From: an uncultured Roseobacter sp.
GTDB lineage: Bacteria; Pseudomonadota; Alphaproteobacteria; Rhodobacterales; Rhodobacteraceae
Direction: 5' to 3'
DNA: 64,000 bases
Assembly: GCF_947495275.1 (NCBI RefSeq)
Contig: NZ_CANLYL010000001.1
Location: 248,001-312,000, forward strand
The translations under genes and the position numbers were made by a program. Numbering within the stretch: the first letter of the stretch is position 1; each line of letters begins with the position of its first letter. This document shows positions 35,437-46,031 of this stretch, piece by piece. The notes beneath the pieces are model-generated. The model saw only the letters and a program-made list of their open reading frames with translations, made no database searches and had not been told where the DNA came from.

Positions 35437-35596
35437 ATCTCAGATGGCGTCGGCCCTTGGGAATTGTCAATTGTGCGGCCTTCTGGCAGCAGGCCCTTCG
35501 CAGCAAAAAGGTGCCGTTGAAAAATAATTCCCCTTACGCGCCCCCAAAATGATGCCAGACTGCCCCCTATCAATTGATCAGGTGGGGATTTTCGAA

Positions 35597-36418
35597 ATGA
35601 GTTTGATGAAGACATTGGCAAAGGTAGCCATCGGCGTTGCCGTTGCGAAAGGCGCGCAAAGCATGATGAAGGGCGGCGGTGGCGGTCTGGGTGGCATGGT
35701 ACGCGATGCCGCAGGCCGTGCGGGCAGCGGACGTTCCTTTGGCGGCCAGCATTCAGCTGGCGGCGGCAGCGATCTGCAAGACATGTTGGGCGGTTTGCTG
35801 GGCGGAAAATCGGGAGCGCGGTCCGCTGGCGGCATGCCCGGTGGGCTTGGGGGGCTGCTCGAAGGGCTGGCCGGTGGCAAAGGCGGTGGGCTGCAGGATA
35901 TGCTGTCGGGTCTTGCCGGTGGCGCCGGTGCGGGTGGATTGCTCGGCGCATTGGCCGGGCAGGCACAACGCCGCCCGCAAACCAGCAAGGGCAGTTTCGG
36001 CGAAGTGCTGAATTCGTCGTTTGATGCAACCCCCGAACCGGAGATCGAACCCAGCGCAGATCAGGAAGCCGCCGCAGCTTTGATGTTGCGCGCGATGATC
36101 CAGGCGGCCAAGTCGGATGGCAAGCTTGATGACGCGGAACGTGAGAAACTGCTGGGGCAGTTGGGCGACGATGTCGATGCGGAAGAAGCCGCGTTTGTGC
36201 AAAAAGAACTCGGCGCGCCCGTCGATGTGGATGGGCTTGTCGCACAGGTTCCGCGCGGAATGGAACAACAGGTCTACGCGGTCTCCGTTCTCGGCATCAA
36301 CCTCGACAATCAGTCAGAGGCGGAATACCTGCACAAACTGGCCAAGGGTCTGGGGTTGGATGCCCAATCGGTGAACGGCATCCACGATCAACTGGGCGTC
36401 CCTTCGCTTTACACCTGA
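35597..36418 (+). CDS. DUF533 family protein (TerB-like domain)
   Basis: 273-residue protein similar in layout to E. coli YebE. The N-terminal half is very Gly-rich, with a hydrophobic character that may associate with the membrane. The C-terminal 120 residues form the TerB-like helical domain, with AMIQAAKSDGKLDDAEREKLL as its acidic first helices. Start ATG at 35597 (MSLMKTLAK) after GGGGA. A strong terminator follows immediately. Function unknown. Confidence 0.78.
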   Translation: MSLMKTLAKVAIGVAVAKGAQSMMKGGGGGLGGMVRDAAGRAGSGRSFGGQHSAGGGSDLQDMLGGLLGGKSGARSAGGMPGGLGGLLEGLAGGKGGGLQDMLSGLAGGAGAGGLLGALAGQAQRRPQTSKGSFGEVLNSSFDATPEPEIEPSADQEAAAALMLRAMIQAAKSDGKLDDAEREKLLGQLGDDVDAEEAAFVQKELGAPVDVDGLVAQVPRGMEQQVYAVSVLGINLDNQSEAEYLHKLAKGLGLDAQSVNGIHDQLGVPSLYT

Positions 36419-36424
36419 TCCAGG

Positions 36425-36450
36425 AAGGCGGGGCACAGACCCCGCCTTTT
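36425..36450 (+). terminator. Rho-independent terminator after the DUF533 gene
   Basis: AAGGCGGGG (36425-36433) pairs perfectly with CCCCGCCTT (36440-36448) around the loop CACAGA, followed by T residues. It lies between convergent genes and may serve both. Confidence 0.85.
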
Positions 36451-36466
36451 GACCGCCTTCCACAGG

Positions 36467-37780
36467 TCAGGCAGCGCGCTGACCTCCACCGGGTTTGCCA
36501 CCACCCCGGCGACGGCGTCGTCCGCCACCCGGCTTTTTGCCCTGCGGCGGCTGGCTTGCATTGGTGTTGCCGGAACCCTGCGGGCGACCACCGCGTCCTC
36601 TGCCCCGGCCCCGCCCTTTGGGCTTGGCTCCTTCGGGGATATCCACGGCTTCCCATGGGCGTCCTGACCCCACCGGAATGCTGATGCCCATCGTCTTTTG
36701 AATGGCCTTCAATTCACCCATCTCGTCGGGCGCACAGAAAGCAATGGCCGCGCCATCCTTGCCCGCCCGTGCGGTGCGGCCAATCCGGTGTACATAATTG
36801 TCCGGGACGTTCGGCAGGTCATAGTTGTAGACGTGTTTCACATCCGGAATATCGAGACCGCGTGCCGCGACATCCGTGGCCACCAGCACCTTGATCTCAC
36901 CCGATTTGAAGGCCGCAATCGCACGATCCCGCTGCCCCTGGCTTTTGTTACCGTGGATTGATCCGGCCGCATAGCCAGCCTTGACCAGCGTCTTCATCAG
37001 CTTTTCCGAGCCGTGCTTCGTCCGGCCAAAGACGAGCGCGCGTTCTTCGCGGTGCTTGTCCAGCATCTCGATCAGCAGACCGGCTTTTTCCGATTTCGCG
37101 ATAAAGTGTACTTCCTGCGTGACCTTGTCGGCGGCCTTACCCGGAGGCGAGACTTCCACGCGAATGGGGCTGCGCAGATAGCTTTGCGCCAATTCGTTCA
37201 TCTGTTTGGGCATGGTGGCAGAGAAGAGCATCGTCTGCCGCTCCTTCGGGATCACATTCGCGATCTTGCGCAGGTCGTGGATGAACCCCATGTCGAGCAT
37301 CTGGTCGGCTTCGTCCAGCACCAGAAACACCGCCTCATCCAGACGGACGGCGCGCCTGTCCATCAGGTCAAGCAATCGACCCGGTGTGGCAACCAGCAGA
37401 TCAACTCCGCGCTCAAGTCTTTTGATCTGGTTATTGATCGACTGGCCACCGACAACCATCGCCACCTTGATCGGCGTGTTTTCAGCAAAGGCACGCAGGT
37501 TCACGCTGATCTGGGTGGCCAGCTCGCGCGTCGGCGCCAGCACGAGACCGCGCACGGATTTCGGCGCAGGTCGCCCATCCAGTTCCAGCATCTGTGCCAC
37601 CAGCGGCACGCCAAAGGCCGCCGTTTTACCGGTACCCGTCTGCGCCAGACCCATCACATCGCGCCCGTTCAGCGCATAAGGAATGGCCTGTTTCTGGATC
37701 GGTGTCGGATCCTTCAGACCCATCGCTTTCAGACGTGCCACCAGCTTGGCAGGCAGGTCCATCATATCAAAATCGCTCAT
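36467..37780 (-). CDS. DEAD-box ATP-dependent RNA helicase (RhlE-like)
   Basis: 437-residue RNA helicase. Motifs in order: Q-motif KDPTPIQKQAIP, motif I AQTGTGKT, PTRELA, DEAD (VLDEADQML), SAT, and VI HRIGRTAR. After residue about 370 the protein becomes a Gly/Arg-rich basic tail with RGRGRGRGG, typical of RhlE-like helicases that bind rRNA or degradosome partners. Such genes often respond to cold, but no regulatory signal is seen here. Confidence 0.92.
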   Translation of the reverse strand: MSDFDMMDLPAKLVARLKAMGLKDPTPIQKQAIPYALNGRDVMGLAQTGTGKTAAFGVPLVAQMLELDGRPAPKSVRGLVLAPTRELATQISVNLRAFAENTPIKVAMVVGGQSINNQIKRLERGVDLLVATPGRLLDLMDRRAVRLDEAVFLVLDEADQMLDMGFIHDLRKIANVIPKERQTMLFSATMPKQMNELAQSYLRSPIRVEVSPPGKAADKVTQEVHFIAKSEKAGLLIEMLDKHREERALVFGRTKHGSEKLMKTLVKAGYAAGSIHGNKSQGQRDRAIAAFKSGEIKVLVATDVAARGLDIPDVKHVYNYDLPNVPDNYVHRIGRTARAGKDGAAIAFCAPDEMGELKAIQKTMGISIPVGSGRPWEAVDIPEGAKPKGRGRGRGRGGRPQGSGNTNASQPPQGKKPGGGRRRRRGGGKPGGGQRAA

Positions 37781-38123
37781 TCAGTTCTTTCCAGCGCACC
37801 GGACCGGCACGCACATAATCTTTGCCATGCCCGCTCGGACACCGCTTGGGACACACAGAACGGATCGCAAGCGAGGCCATATGCCCACACCTGTCCGCTG
37901 CGCTTGGACCCACGCGTGATTTTGGGAACATCGGCGGGCCTTTGAATTTGGCGCATCTGACGGGGATCATCCCGGGCGCTCATGACTGCTCACGCGGCAG
38001 AAGGCTTCGCTTGTCAGGCACATGGGGGTTTACGGGCCAGAAGTCAACAGCCACCGCAAATCGCGTCTGGCAGCGCCTAGTGAATCCCGTTAAACCTGCA
38101 AGCCACGGTTCAAGGGTCTTGGC
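37781..38123. other. Intergenic gap upstream of the Fur-family gene (343 bp)
   Basis: No supported gene. Overlapping short frames on both strands, including a 68-codon minus-strand frame 37777-37983, have no family features. The region should hold the divergent promoters of the helicase and the Fur-family operon. AAGGG lies about seven nt before the ATG at 38124. Confidence 0.5.
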
Positions 38124-38537
38124 ATGAACAATTCGATCATCAAACGCTGTGAGGACAAAGGCCTGCGCATGACCGGGCAACGGCGCGTCATCGCTCAGGT
38201 GCTCGAAGACAGCGCGGATCATCCTGATGTCGAGGAGCTTTATGCAAGAGCCTCGGCAATTGATGCCGGTATCTCTATTGCAACGGTCTACCGCACGGTA
38301 AAACTCTTTGAGGAAGCCCGCATTCTGGACAAGCTGGAATTCGGCGACGGGCGTGCGCGCTACGAAGATGCCGAGCGCGATCACCATGACCACCTCATTG
38401 ACATGAACTCCGGCGAGGTCATTGAATTCGTCGACGCCGAAATCGAGGCGCTGCAAGACCGGATCGCCAAAAAACTGGGTTATGAACTGCGCGGCCACCG
38501 GCTTGAGCTCTACGGCGTACCGCTCAAAAAGGAATAA
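38124..38537 (+). CDS. Fur-family transcriptional regulator (Fur/Mur type)
   Basis: 137-residue metal-sensing repressor. The N-terminal winged helix includes GISIATVYRTVKLFEEA, and the metal site includes RDHHDHLIDMNSGEVIEF. It lacks the paired CxxC motifs of the structural zinc site; the only Cys is near residue 9. Lack of these cysteines is typical of alphaproteobacterial Fur/Mur, which in this group senses manganese or iron. It is followed 2 nt later by a CPT-like kinase gene. Confidence 0.88.
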   Translation: MNNSIIKRCEDKGLRMTGQRRVIAQVLEDSADHPDVEELYARASAIDAGISIATVYRTVKLFEEARILDKLEFGDGRARYEDAERDHHDHLIDMNSGEVIEFVDAEIEALQDRIAKKLGYELRGHRLELYGVPLKKE

Positions 38538-38539
38538 CC

Positions 38540-39097
38540 GTGCCGCCGGGCAAGATCATTTTGCTGCATGGCCCCTCCAGCAGCGGCAAATCCACCCTGG
38601 CCCGCGCGCTGCAAAGCACAATCGACGCGCCCTTCTGGCACTACTCCATTGACCACATCAAAGACGCAGGCGTCCTGCCGTCGGCGCGCATTCAATCCGG
38701 CGAATTTAATTGGTCAAGTTTACGCCCCGCTTTCCTAAGCGCCTTCGCGCACTCGGTTGGCGTCATCATGGCGGAAGGCAACAATCTGATTCTAGAGCAT
38801 ATTCTCGATCAACATGTCGATGTCCCGCAATTACGCCAGACGCTTGTGGACCAAGATCTGTTTTTCGTCGGCCTCCACTGCCCGCTTGATGTGCTGCAAG
38901 CCCGCGAAATCGCCCGCGGAGATCGCTTCAAAGGCTCGGCAGCAGTGGATTTTCAGACCGTGCATGCCGGAATGACCTATGATTTCATCGTGGATTCCAC
39001 AGCTCCCGCCGCGCAATCGGCCAACCAGTTGATTGCAGCCTGGCACAAACGCTCGGGACGCTCGGCCTTTTTCGACCATCCGGATAAAATCCCGTAG
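38540..39097 (+). CDS. Chloramphenicol phosphotransferase-like kinase
   Basis: 185-residue P-loop kinase of the CPT family: Walker A HGPSSSGKSTLARAL, then WHYSIDHIKDAG, VIMAEGNNLILEHIL and the lid CPLDVLQAREIARGDR. The family phosphorylates chloramphenicol in Streptomyces; most members have unknown substrates. The GTG start has AAGGA seven nt upstream. Its tight coupling to the Fur-family gene is unusual and may be conserved. Confidence 0.8.
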   Translation: MPPGKIILLHGPSSSGKSTLARALQSTIDAPFWHYSIDHIKDAGVLPSARIQSGEFNWSSLRPAFLSAFAHSVGVIMAEGNNLILEHILDQHVDVPQLRQTLVDQDLFFVGLHCPLDVLQAREIARGDRFKGSAAVDFQTVHAGMTYDFIVDSTAPAAQSANQLIAAWHKRSGRSAFFDHPDKIP

Positions 39098-39158
39098 GCA
39101 CATGGACTTCGCCCGGCCCACGCCCTAGACCCGCTTCAAAGGCACGGCAGGAAACCCC

Positions 39159-40031
39159 ATGGAAAATTTACGCGGCGCGGCCCTGATGGTCTTCGCCATG
39201 CTCGGCTTCGCAGTCGAAGACATGTTGATCAAGTTCATGGCCGTTGCCCTGCCCGTGGGTCAGATCATCGGGATGTTGGGCGTTGGCAGTGCGATACTCG
39301 CGGCAGGCATCCTGATCATGCAAGGCCAGCCGCTTTTTACCCGCAGCATGATGACGCGCGCGATCCTGCTCCGCGCTATTGGCGAACTCATCGGCACCAT
39401 CGGTTTTGTAACTGCCATTGCCCTGACCCCTCTGTCGTCAGCTTCGGCCATCTTGCAAGCGACGCCTCTCTTTGTAACCCTGGGGGCTGCCCTTTTTCTG
39501 CAAGAAGCCGTCGGCTGGCGACGCTGGTCCGCTATTCTGGTCGGGTTCCTTGGCGTCTTGCTGATCATCCGCCCGGGCACAGAGAGCTTCAGCTGGCTGT
39601 CTCTGTTTGCCTTGCAGGGCGTCATCGGTCTGGGCATCCGCGATCTTGCCACCCGGCGCGTGCCCAAAGAAACATCCACGATGCAATTGAGTTTCCTGGC
39701 TTTTCTTGTGCTGATCCCAGCCGCGGCCCTGCTGATCTGGTTCAACGGGACAACTCTGGTGCCGCTGTCGCCGTCCAATTGGGTTTACTACACGATTGCC
39801 CTGCTGATCGGCATGATCGCCTACTACGGGATCGTGGCCGCGATGCGCATCGGCGAGGTCAGTTTTGTCACGCCTTTTCGCTATTCACGCATCATTTTCG
39901 CCCTCATTGTGGGTGTCTTTGTCTTTGATGAAAACCCCGACACGATGACCTTGCTTGGTGCGTCGGTCATCGTTGCGTCGGGCCTCTACACACTTTGGCG
40001 GGAAAGGAATGTTCGCGCTAACAGCGCCTAA
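39159..40031 (+). CDS. DMT family transporter (EamA)
   Basis: 290-residue inner-membrane protein with about ten helices in two EamA repeats; the first repeat ends near VLLIIRPG and the second near IVASGLYTLWRER. Substrate unknown. It is not closely similar to the other DMT gene at 34549-35436. Enolase starts 61 bp downstream. Confidence 0.85.
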   Translation: MENLRGAALMVFAMLGFAVEDMLIKFMAVALPVGQIIGMLGVGSAILAAGILIMQGQPLFTRSMMTRAILLRAIGELIGTIGFVTAIALTPLSSASAILQATPLFVTLGAALFLQEAVGWRRWSAILVGFLGVLLIIRPGTESFSWLSLFALQGVIGLGIRDLATRRVPKETSTMQLSFLAFLVLIPAAALLIWFNGTTLVPLSPSNWVYYTIALLIGMIAYYGIVAAMRIGEVSFVTPFRYSRIIFALIVGVFVFDENPDTMTLLGASVIVASGLYTLWRERNVRANSA

Positions 40032-40077
40032 GGGTTTCCATGTGCGGCGCATCCCGCTATGACGCGATCAACAGTGA

Positions 40078-41366
<1,289 letters not shown>

Positions 41367-41367
<1 letters not shown>

Positions 41368-41879
41368 TGGCTGGTATTTCGATCCGCGCGGCAGACATGC
41401 CGCGCGACCTACCCGCCGTGCAATCCTTGTGTTGGGCCTACCGCGACTATCTGCTCAATTTTAACCCCAACATGCGCAAACTGGCGAGCGTCTTTTACCC
41501 CGAAGACGCCTATCGGACGCTGATGGCCGACCTGCCCGTGAAACATGCCCGACCCAAAGGCATTATCTTTCTGGCAGAACGCGATAGCGTGCCGGTGGGA
41601 TGTGGCATGAGCCACCCGCTGAACGGCTCTGATACCGAGATAAAGCGCGTTTTCGTAACAGATGCAGCCCGTGGATCGGGTGCCGGGAAAATGGTCTCGC
41701 AGGCCTTGATAGACCAGGCCCGGGCCGATGGATATGCGCGTATCTTGCTGGATACAAACAAAGAATTTGAAGGTGCGCGCAAACTCTATGAGAAACTGGG
41801 ATTTGTCGAACGGGGCCCTTATTCCGAATTGCCGCCGGGTACAGAGGCGTCTTTGGTATTTTATGAATTCATTCTGTGA
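41367..41879 (+). CDS. GNAT family acetyltransferase
   Basis: 170-residue acetyltransferase. The acetyl-CoA motif is FVTDAARGSGAGKMVSQALI, followed by RILLDTNKEFEGARKLYEKLGF. It overlaps the enolase stop by one base (TAATG) and its last 11 bp overlap the convergent FAD oxidoreductase. Substrate unknown. Confidence 0.82.
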
Positions 41880-42948
41880 AGCGCTGCGGTCGGTAGGGCG
41901 ACAAGAGGCGCGTCCGCTCACCTGAGAGGCCGACGCCCATAATCTCCGCTGTTGCCAGTTCTGCTACCAGCGGTGCCAATGTGGCACCGGAATGCATCGT
42001 CACCGCATAGAGACCTTGTGGTCCGCAGGGTCCAATGACTGGCAATCCATCCTCTGGCATGGGTCTTTCTGCCATACTCACACGCTCCCAACGGAATGCG
42101 CGATCCAGCATCTTTTGCACACGGAGCGCGGCGCGATCTGCCAGAACATCGGGTGTTTCAGCAATGCGGTCCGCGTCATCTGCCTGATGGTTGGCGGCCG
42201 TTGGTGCCAGAAGATATCCCTCCGGCGTCTGGCGCAATTCCTGATCCGGGGCAGCCAATACATGATACAAAAGCGGCGGTAACACCTCCGAGCGCAGGAT
42301 CAAACCGGGCCTGTGCAACATCGGGACCGGGACATCCACGTTCTGCAACAGCGCCTGCGTGCCAACCCCTGCCGAGACAACAACCTGATCTGCCTGCAGG
42401 TCGCCCGCACCTGTCCTGACACCGACAATTTCACCGTTCCCGACGATCAGATCCGTCGCGCGGACACCTGAAATCAGTTTTGCACCATTGGCGGTCGCCG
42501 CGCATAAAGCGTCCCCGGTCAGCGCCACCAGATCGACAACGGCCTCTTCTTCAAAGAGCAATGCGCGTTCCGGTGGGACAACATGGGGCTCCAGTGTGGC
42601 GAACTCTGTCGCGTTGACCGCCCGTACTGAATAACCCAATTCCTTCAGAGTGTTATACTGTGCATCAAATCTACCGCCCTTCTCTTCCCAGACCAGCGCA
42701 CCGGGCCAGCCAATTGCGCGGGTGCCCAGATCGCGCAGGAGCCGCCTGTGCGCGTTAATGCCCGCAAAGCGCAAACGGAAATGATCTTCGTTGAGGAAAA
42801 AATTGGCATTGATCCACCCAAACGATGCGCCCGAAGCGGCGGATGCAGGTTGGCCCGCTTCCAGCAAGGTAACGTCGGCTCCTGCCTCCGCCAGCCGGTA
42901 GGACATCAGCGCGCCCATGATCCCGGCCCCAATGACGATGATTTTCAC
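41869..42948 (-). CDS. FAD-dependent oxidoreductase (DAO family)
   Basis: 359-residue flavoenzyme of the glycine/D-amino-acid oxidase type. The FAD site is at the N-terminus (IIVIGAGIMGALMSYRLAEAG, with the Glu of LLEAG binding the ribose). The C-terminal MPEDGLPVIGPCGPQGLY and HSGATLAPL are typical of DadA-like proteins. Substrate unknown. It diverges from the DUF985 cupin gene. Confidence 0.87.
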   Translation of the reverse strand: MKIIVIGAGIMGALMSYRLAEAGADVTLLEAGQPASAASGASFGWINANFFLNEDHFRLRFAGINAHRRLLRDLGTRAIGWPGALVWEEKGGRFDAQYNTLKELGYSVRAVNATEFATLEPHVVPPERALLFEEEAVVDLVALTGDALCAATANGAKLISGVRATDLIVGNGEIVGVRTGAGDLQADQVVVSAGVGTQALLQNVDVPVPMLHRPGLILRSEVLPPLLYHVLAAPDQELRQTPEGYLLAPTAANHQADDADRIAETPDVLADRAALRVQKMLDRAFRWERVSMAERPMPEDGLPVIGPCGPQGLYAVTMHSGATLAPLVAELATAEIMGVGLSGERTRLLSPYRPQRFTE

Positions 42949-42994
42949 ACAAGTCTCCCTTGGCCCGCCCCACCACGCAGATTAACCTGCCCCC

Positions 42995-43417
42995 ATGACA
43001 GCACAGGAGATCATCGCCCGCCTTAATCTTTCACCCCATCCCGAGGGCGGTCACTATCGTCAGACCTGGGGTGCCGAAGGGCCCGGACGCCCAAGCGGGA
43101 CATGCATTTATTTCCTGCTCGCCGCGGGTGAGACCAGCCATTGGCATCGGGTGGATGCCACGGAAATCTGGCTCTATCACGCGGGCGCGCCGCTCATCCT
43201 TTCCATGAGTGCGGATGACGCGGGGCCCGCAACAGACCACTTGCTTGGGCCGGACCTGACGAAGGGCGCGCCGCAAATCATCGTTCCAGCCCATCATTGG
43301 CAAGCGGCGCGCAGTACCGGCGATTATACGCTGGTCAGTTGCACCGTTTCGCCCGGGTTTCAGTTTGAGGGGTTTGAACTCGCACCGCCCGGTTTTGACA
43401 TTCCGCGTGCCCCGTGA
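42995..43417 (+). CDS. DUF985 cupin protein
   Basis: 140-residue cupin-fold protein. NLSPHPEGGHYRQTW, FLLAAGETSHWHRVDATEIWLYH and PAHHWQAAR mark the DUF985 family. The His/Glu arrangement would hold a metal. Function unknown. Convergent with anmK 9 bp away. Confidence 0.87.
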   Translation: MTAQEIIARLNLSPHPEGGHYRQTWGAEGPGRPSGTCIYFLLAAGETSHWHRVDATEIWLYHAGAPLILSMSADDAGPATDHLLGPDLTKGAPQIIVPAHHWQAARSTGDYTLVSCTVSPGFQFEGFELAPPGFDIPRAP

Positions 43418-43426
43418 CGGGTGCGG

Positions 43427-44551
43427 TTATACGGCGATGTCCGTGGCTGATGGTGAACTCACGATGCCCCCGCCAACGGCTGCTCTGACACCGGTGGTAC
43501 CGGGGCAGGATGTGGGCAACCCGCGCGCTACCCGTACGGCCAGATAGGCAAAAGCCTGTGCTTCAAGCATATCGCCATCAAGACCCACCGCTTCAACGGC
43601 GCGCACCGGGCAATCAAGTGACACCGCCAACATTTCCATCAATACCGGATTATGCCGCCCGCCACCCGTGACCAGAACCTGTTCGGGTGGCTTCGGGCAA
43701 TGCTGAATCCCCTCCGCCACCCCTGCGGCGCACATGGCTGTCAAAGTTGCCGCCGCATCCGCGTCCTGCAACTCGGCAACCAAGGCGATCATTTCCGAAA
43801 AATCATTCCGGTCCAGTGACTTGGGCGGAATACGGGAAAAGTAGGGCTCCGCCAGAAAAAGCTCCAAAGCGCCCTGTTCAACTGTGCCGCGCCGCGCGAT
43901 CTGGCCATCCTCATCAAAGGCGATGCCCAGCCGGGTTTGCAACAAATCGTTCAGCGGCGCATTGGCCGGGCCTGTGTCAAACGCCAGAAGCGCCCCGTCC
44001 TCTTCCGCCCGTTGGAACGTGGGGTTCACGTATGTCAGATTGCCAACCCCACCGAGATTAAGAAAAACCAGGGGGTCTGTGGCACCGATGTGCCGGGCAC
44101 AGGCAAAATGGAAAAACGGTGCCAGCGGCGCGCCTTCGCCACCAAGCTCAACGTCACTGCTGCGAAAATCCCAGACAACCGGGCGCCCCAAAGCTTGCGA
44201 CAACCACGCGCCATCCCCCACCTGCAATGTGCCTTTTGTGCGCGGCGCATGGGCAAGGGTCTGACCGTGAAACCCCACCAGATCATAGTCATCGAATTGC
44301 TCGAAAAGGGCCAGATGCGCCTGCTCGACAACATCCGTTGCCGCGTCGACCGCATCGCCGGACCATTGCCCCAGAGCCCCACGCAGGACGTTCTGCTCTG
44401 TGGGCGAATAGGGCCGGTAAGACGATGGGCCAAATCCGTCGATGTCCACCCCGTCCGTGCGCAGAATGGCCGCATCCACCCCGTCAAGTGAGGTGCCGCT
44501 CATCGCGCCCAAGGCCGTCACGATGCCGGTTTTTTCAATGGCCCTTTTCAA
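43427..44551 (-). CDS. anmK: Anhydro-N-acetylmuramic acid kinase
   Basis: About 374 residues. It phosphorylates and opens anhydroMurNAc released in cell-wall recycling, the pathway that also uses NagZ (58661-59659 here). ATP-binding [14 protein letters not shown] is close to the N-terminus, with VGFHGQTL and [13 protein letters not shown] further on. The start is uncertain: a TTG at 44551 has AAGGA eight nt upstream; a GTG at 44521 and a TTG at 44614 are alternatives, the last overlapping the tyrS ribosome site. Confidence 0.9.
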   Translation of the reverse strand: MKRAIEKTGIVTALGAMSGTSLDGVDAAILRTDGVDIDGFGPSSYRPYSPTEQNVLRGALGQWSGDAVDAATDVVEQAHLALFEQFDDYDLVGFHGQTLAHAPRTKGTLQVGDGAWLSQALGRPVVWDFRSSDVELGGEGAPLAPFFHFACARHIGATDPLVFLNLGGVGNLTYVNPTFQRAEEDGALLAFDTGPANAPLNDLLQTRLGIAFDEDGQIARRGTVEQGALELFLAEPYFSRIPPKSLDRNDFSEMIALVAELQDADAAATLTAMCAAGVAEGIQHCPKPPEQVLVTGGGRHNPVLMEMLAVSLDCPVRAVEAVGLDGDMLEAQAFAYLAVRVARGLPTSCPGTTGVRAAVGGGIVSSPSATDIAV

Positions 44552-44615
44552 AGCCTTTTCCTTTGTCTGCTCACCGCCTATAGAGTGGGCGCAATTCAAG
44601 CCGAGAGCAAGCAAG

Positions 44616-45866
44616 ATGACCTACCACCCGAAATCAGATTTTGTCGCTGTGATGATGGAGCGCGGCTTTCTCGCGGACTGCACCGATTATCAAGGGCTGG
44701 ATGAGGCGCTGCTCAAAGGTGGGCGCGCGGGGTATATCGGTTTTGATGCGACGGCGAAATCCCTGCACGTGGGATCGCTCATTCAAATCATGATGTTGCG
44801 CTGGTTGCAGAAAACAGGCGGCAAGCCGATCACATTGATGGGCGGCGGCACCACCAAAGTGGGCGATCCGTCCTTTCGCGCCGATGAACGCCCCTTGCTG
44901 GACGCGCAGGCCATCGACGACAATATCGCCGGCATCAAACGGGTGTTTTCGGCATATCTGACCTACGGTGACGGACCTTCCGACGCGATGATGATCAACA
45001 ACGCCGAATGGCTGGATGATCTCAACTACCTTGATTTCCTGCGCGACATCGGACGCCATTTCTCGATCAACCGGATGCTCAGTTTCGAGAGTGTAAAATC
45101 GCGACTTGATCGCGAACAGTCGCTGTCGTTTCTGGAGTTCAACTACATGATCTTGCAGGCCTATGATTTCATGGAGCTGCATCGACGCTACGGCTGCATC
45201 CTGCAGATGGGCGGCTCGGACCAATGGGGCAATATCGTCAACGGGATCGACCTGACGCGCCGGGTGATTGATGGCGAGGTCTACGGTCTGACCTCGCCGC
45301 TGCTGACCACATCTGATGGCAAGAAAATGGGCAAATCCCAGTCGGGTGCTGTCTGGCTGAACGGCGACATGCTGTCGCCTTATGAGTTCTGGCAGTTCTG
45401 GCGCAACACCACCGATGCGGATGTCGGGCGGTTTCTGAAGCTCTATTCCGAATTACCCGTTGATGAATGTGACCGGCTGGGTGCGCTGGAAGGCGCTGAG
45501 ATCAATGAAGCCAAGGTGCGGCTCGCCAATGAGGTGACCACGCTTTTGCACGGTGCCGAGGCGGCGGCAGCGGCGGAGGCCACGGCGCGCGAAGTCTTTG
45601 AAAAGGGTGGCGTCGGGGATGACCTGCCCACACTGACGCTTTCGGAAAGTGATCTGGGCGACGGCATATCCGTTGTGCAACTGTTCGTGAAATCAGGGCT
45701 TGCGGGCTCCGGCAAGGAGGCCAAACGTCTGATTGCCGAAAACGGCGCGCGTCTGGATGACCAGCCGCTGACCAATGCCGGGCTGATGATCGACGCAAAC
45801 GCGCTTTCAAGCCCGATCAAATTGAGCGCCGGCAAAAAACGCCACGCGTTGGTGCAACTGGGCTAG
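44616..45866 (+). CDS. tyrS: Tyrosyl-tRNA synthetase
   Basis: 416-residue class I synthetase. The HIGH motif appears as HVGS and the KMSKS motif as KKMGKS; tyrosine-site segments GYIGFDATA and [10 protein letters not shown] are present. An S4-like RNA-binding domain is at the C-terminus ([17 protein letters not shown]). The ATG at 44616 is chosen; the upstream open frame is antisense to anmK. No T-box leader is visible. Its stop region overlaps a small membrane-protein frame on the other strand. Confidence 0.96.
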   Translation: MTYHPKSDFVAVMMERGFLADCTDYQGLDEALLKGGRAGYIGFDATAKSLHVGSLIQIMMLRWLQKTGGKPITLMGGGTTKVGDPSFRADERPLLDAQAIDDNIAGIKRVFSAYLTYGDGPSDAMMINNAEWLDDLNYLDFLRDIGRHFSINRMLSFESVKSRLDREQSLSFLEFNYMILQAYDFMELHRRYGCILQMGGSDQWGNIVNGIDLTRRVIDGEVYGLTSPLLTTSDGKKMGKSQSGAVWLNGDMLSPYEFWQFWRNTTDADVGRFLKLYSELPVDECDRLGALEGAEINEAKVRLANEVTTLLHGAEAAAAAEATAREVFEKGGVGDDLPTLTLSESDLGDGISVVQLFVKSGLAGSGKEAKRLIAENGARLDDQPLTNAGLMIDANALSSPIKLSAGKKRHALVQLG

Positions 45867-45994
45867 AACCAGAGCCACTCAACCAACGTCAGAACCGCGA
45901 AAACCGGGATCGACATGCCTGTGGCGATCAGAAATGCGGCGGTTTTGGTCAGGCGGGGAGCGGGGGCGGATATGCCTTGGACAGTTTTTTTCAT
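45863..45994 (-). CDS. 43-residue membrane mini-protein
   Basis: A short frame with ATG at 45994-45992 and TAG at 45865-45863. The product starts MKKTVQG, has a Pro/Arg linker, then one hydrophobic helix of about 24 residues, ending EWLWF. This looks like a genuine single-pass mini-protein rather than random sequence. Its last four bases overlap the convergent tyrS end. The ribosome site is weak. Function unknown. Confidence 0.5.
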   Translation of the reverse strand: MKKTVQGISAPAPRLTKTAAFLIATGMSIPVFAVLTLVEWLWF

Positions 45995-46031
45995 GACGCG
46001 ATTAACCACGAATTAGGTTTCAAGGGCGTTA

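Noticed and set aside
37777-37983. 68-codon minus-strand frame before the DEAD-box helicase gene
   Set aside because: Overlaps the helicase start, has no recognisable features, and competes with equally plausible frames on the other strand.
44552-44615. T-box or attenuator leader for tyrS
   Set aside because: The gap between anmK and tyrS is too short, and no T-box sequence or specifier stem is visible.
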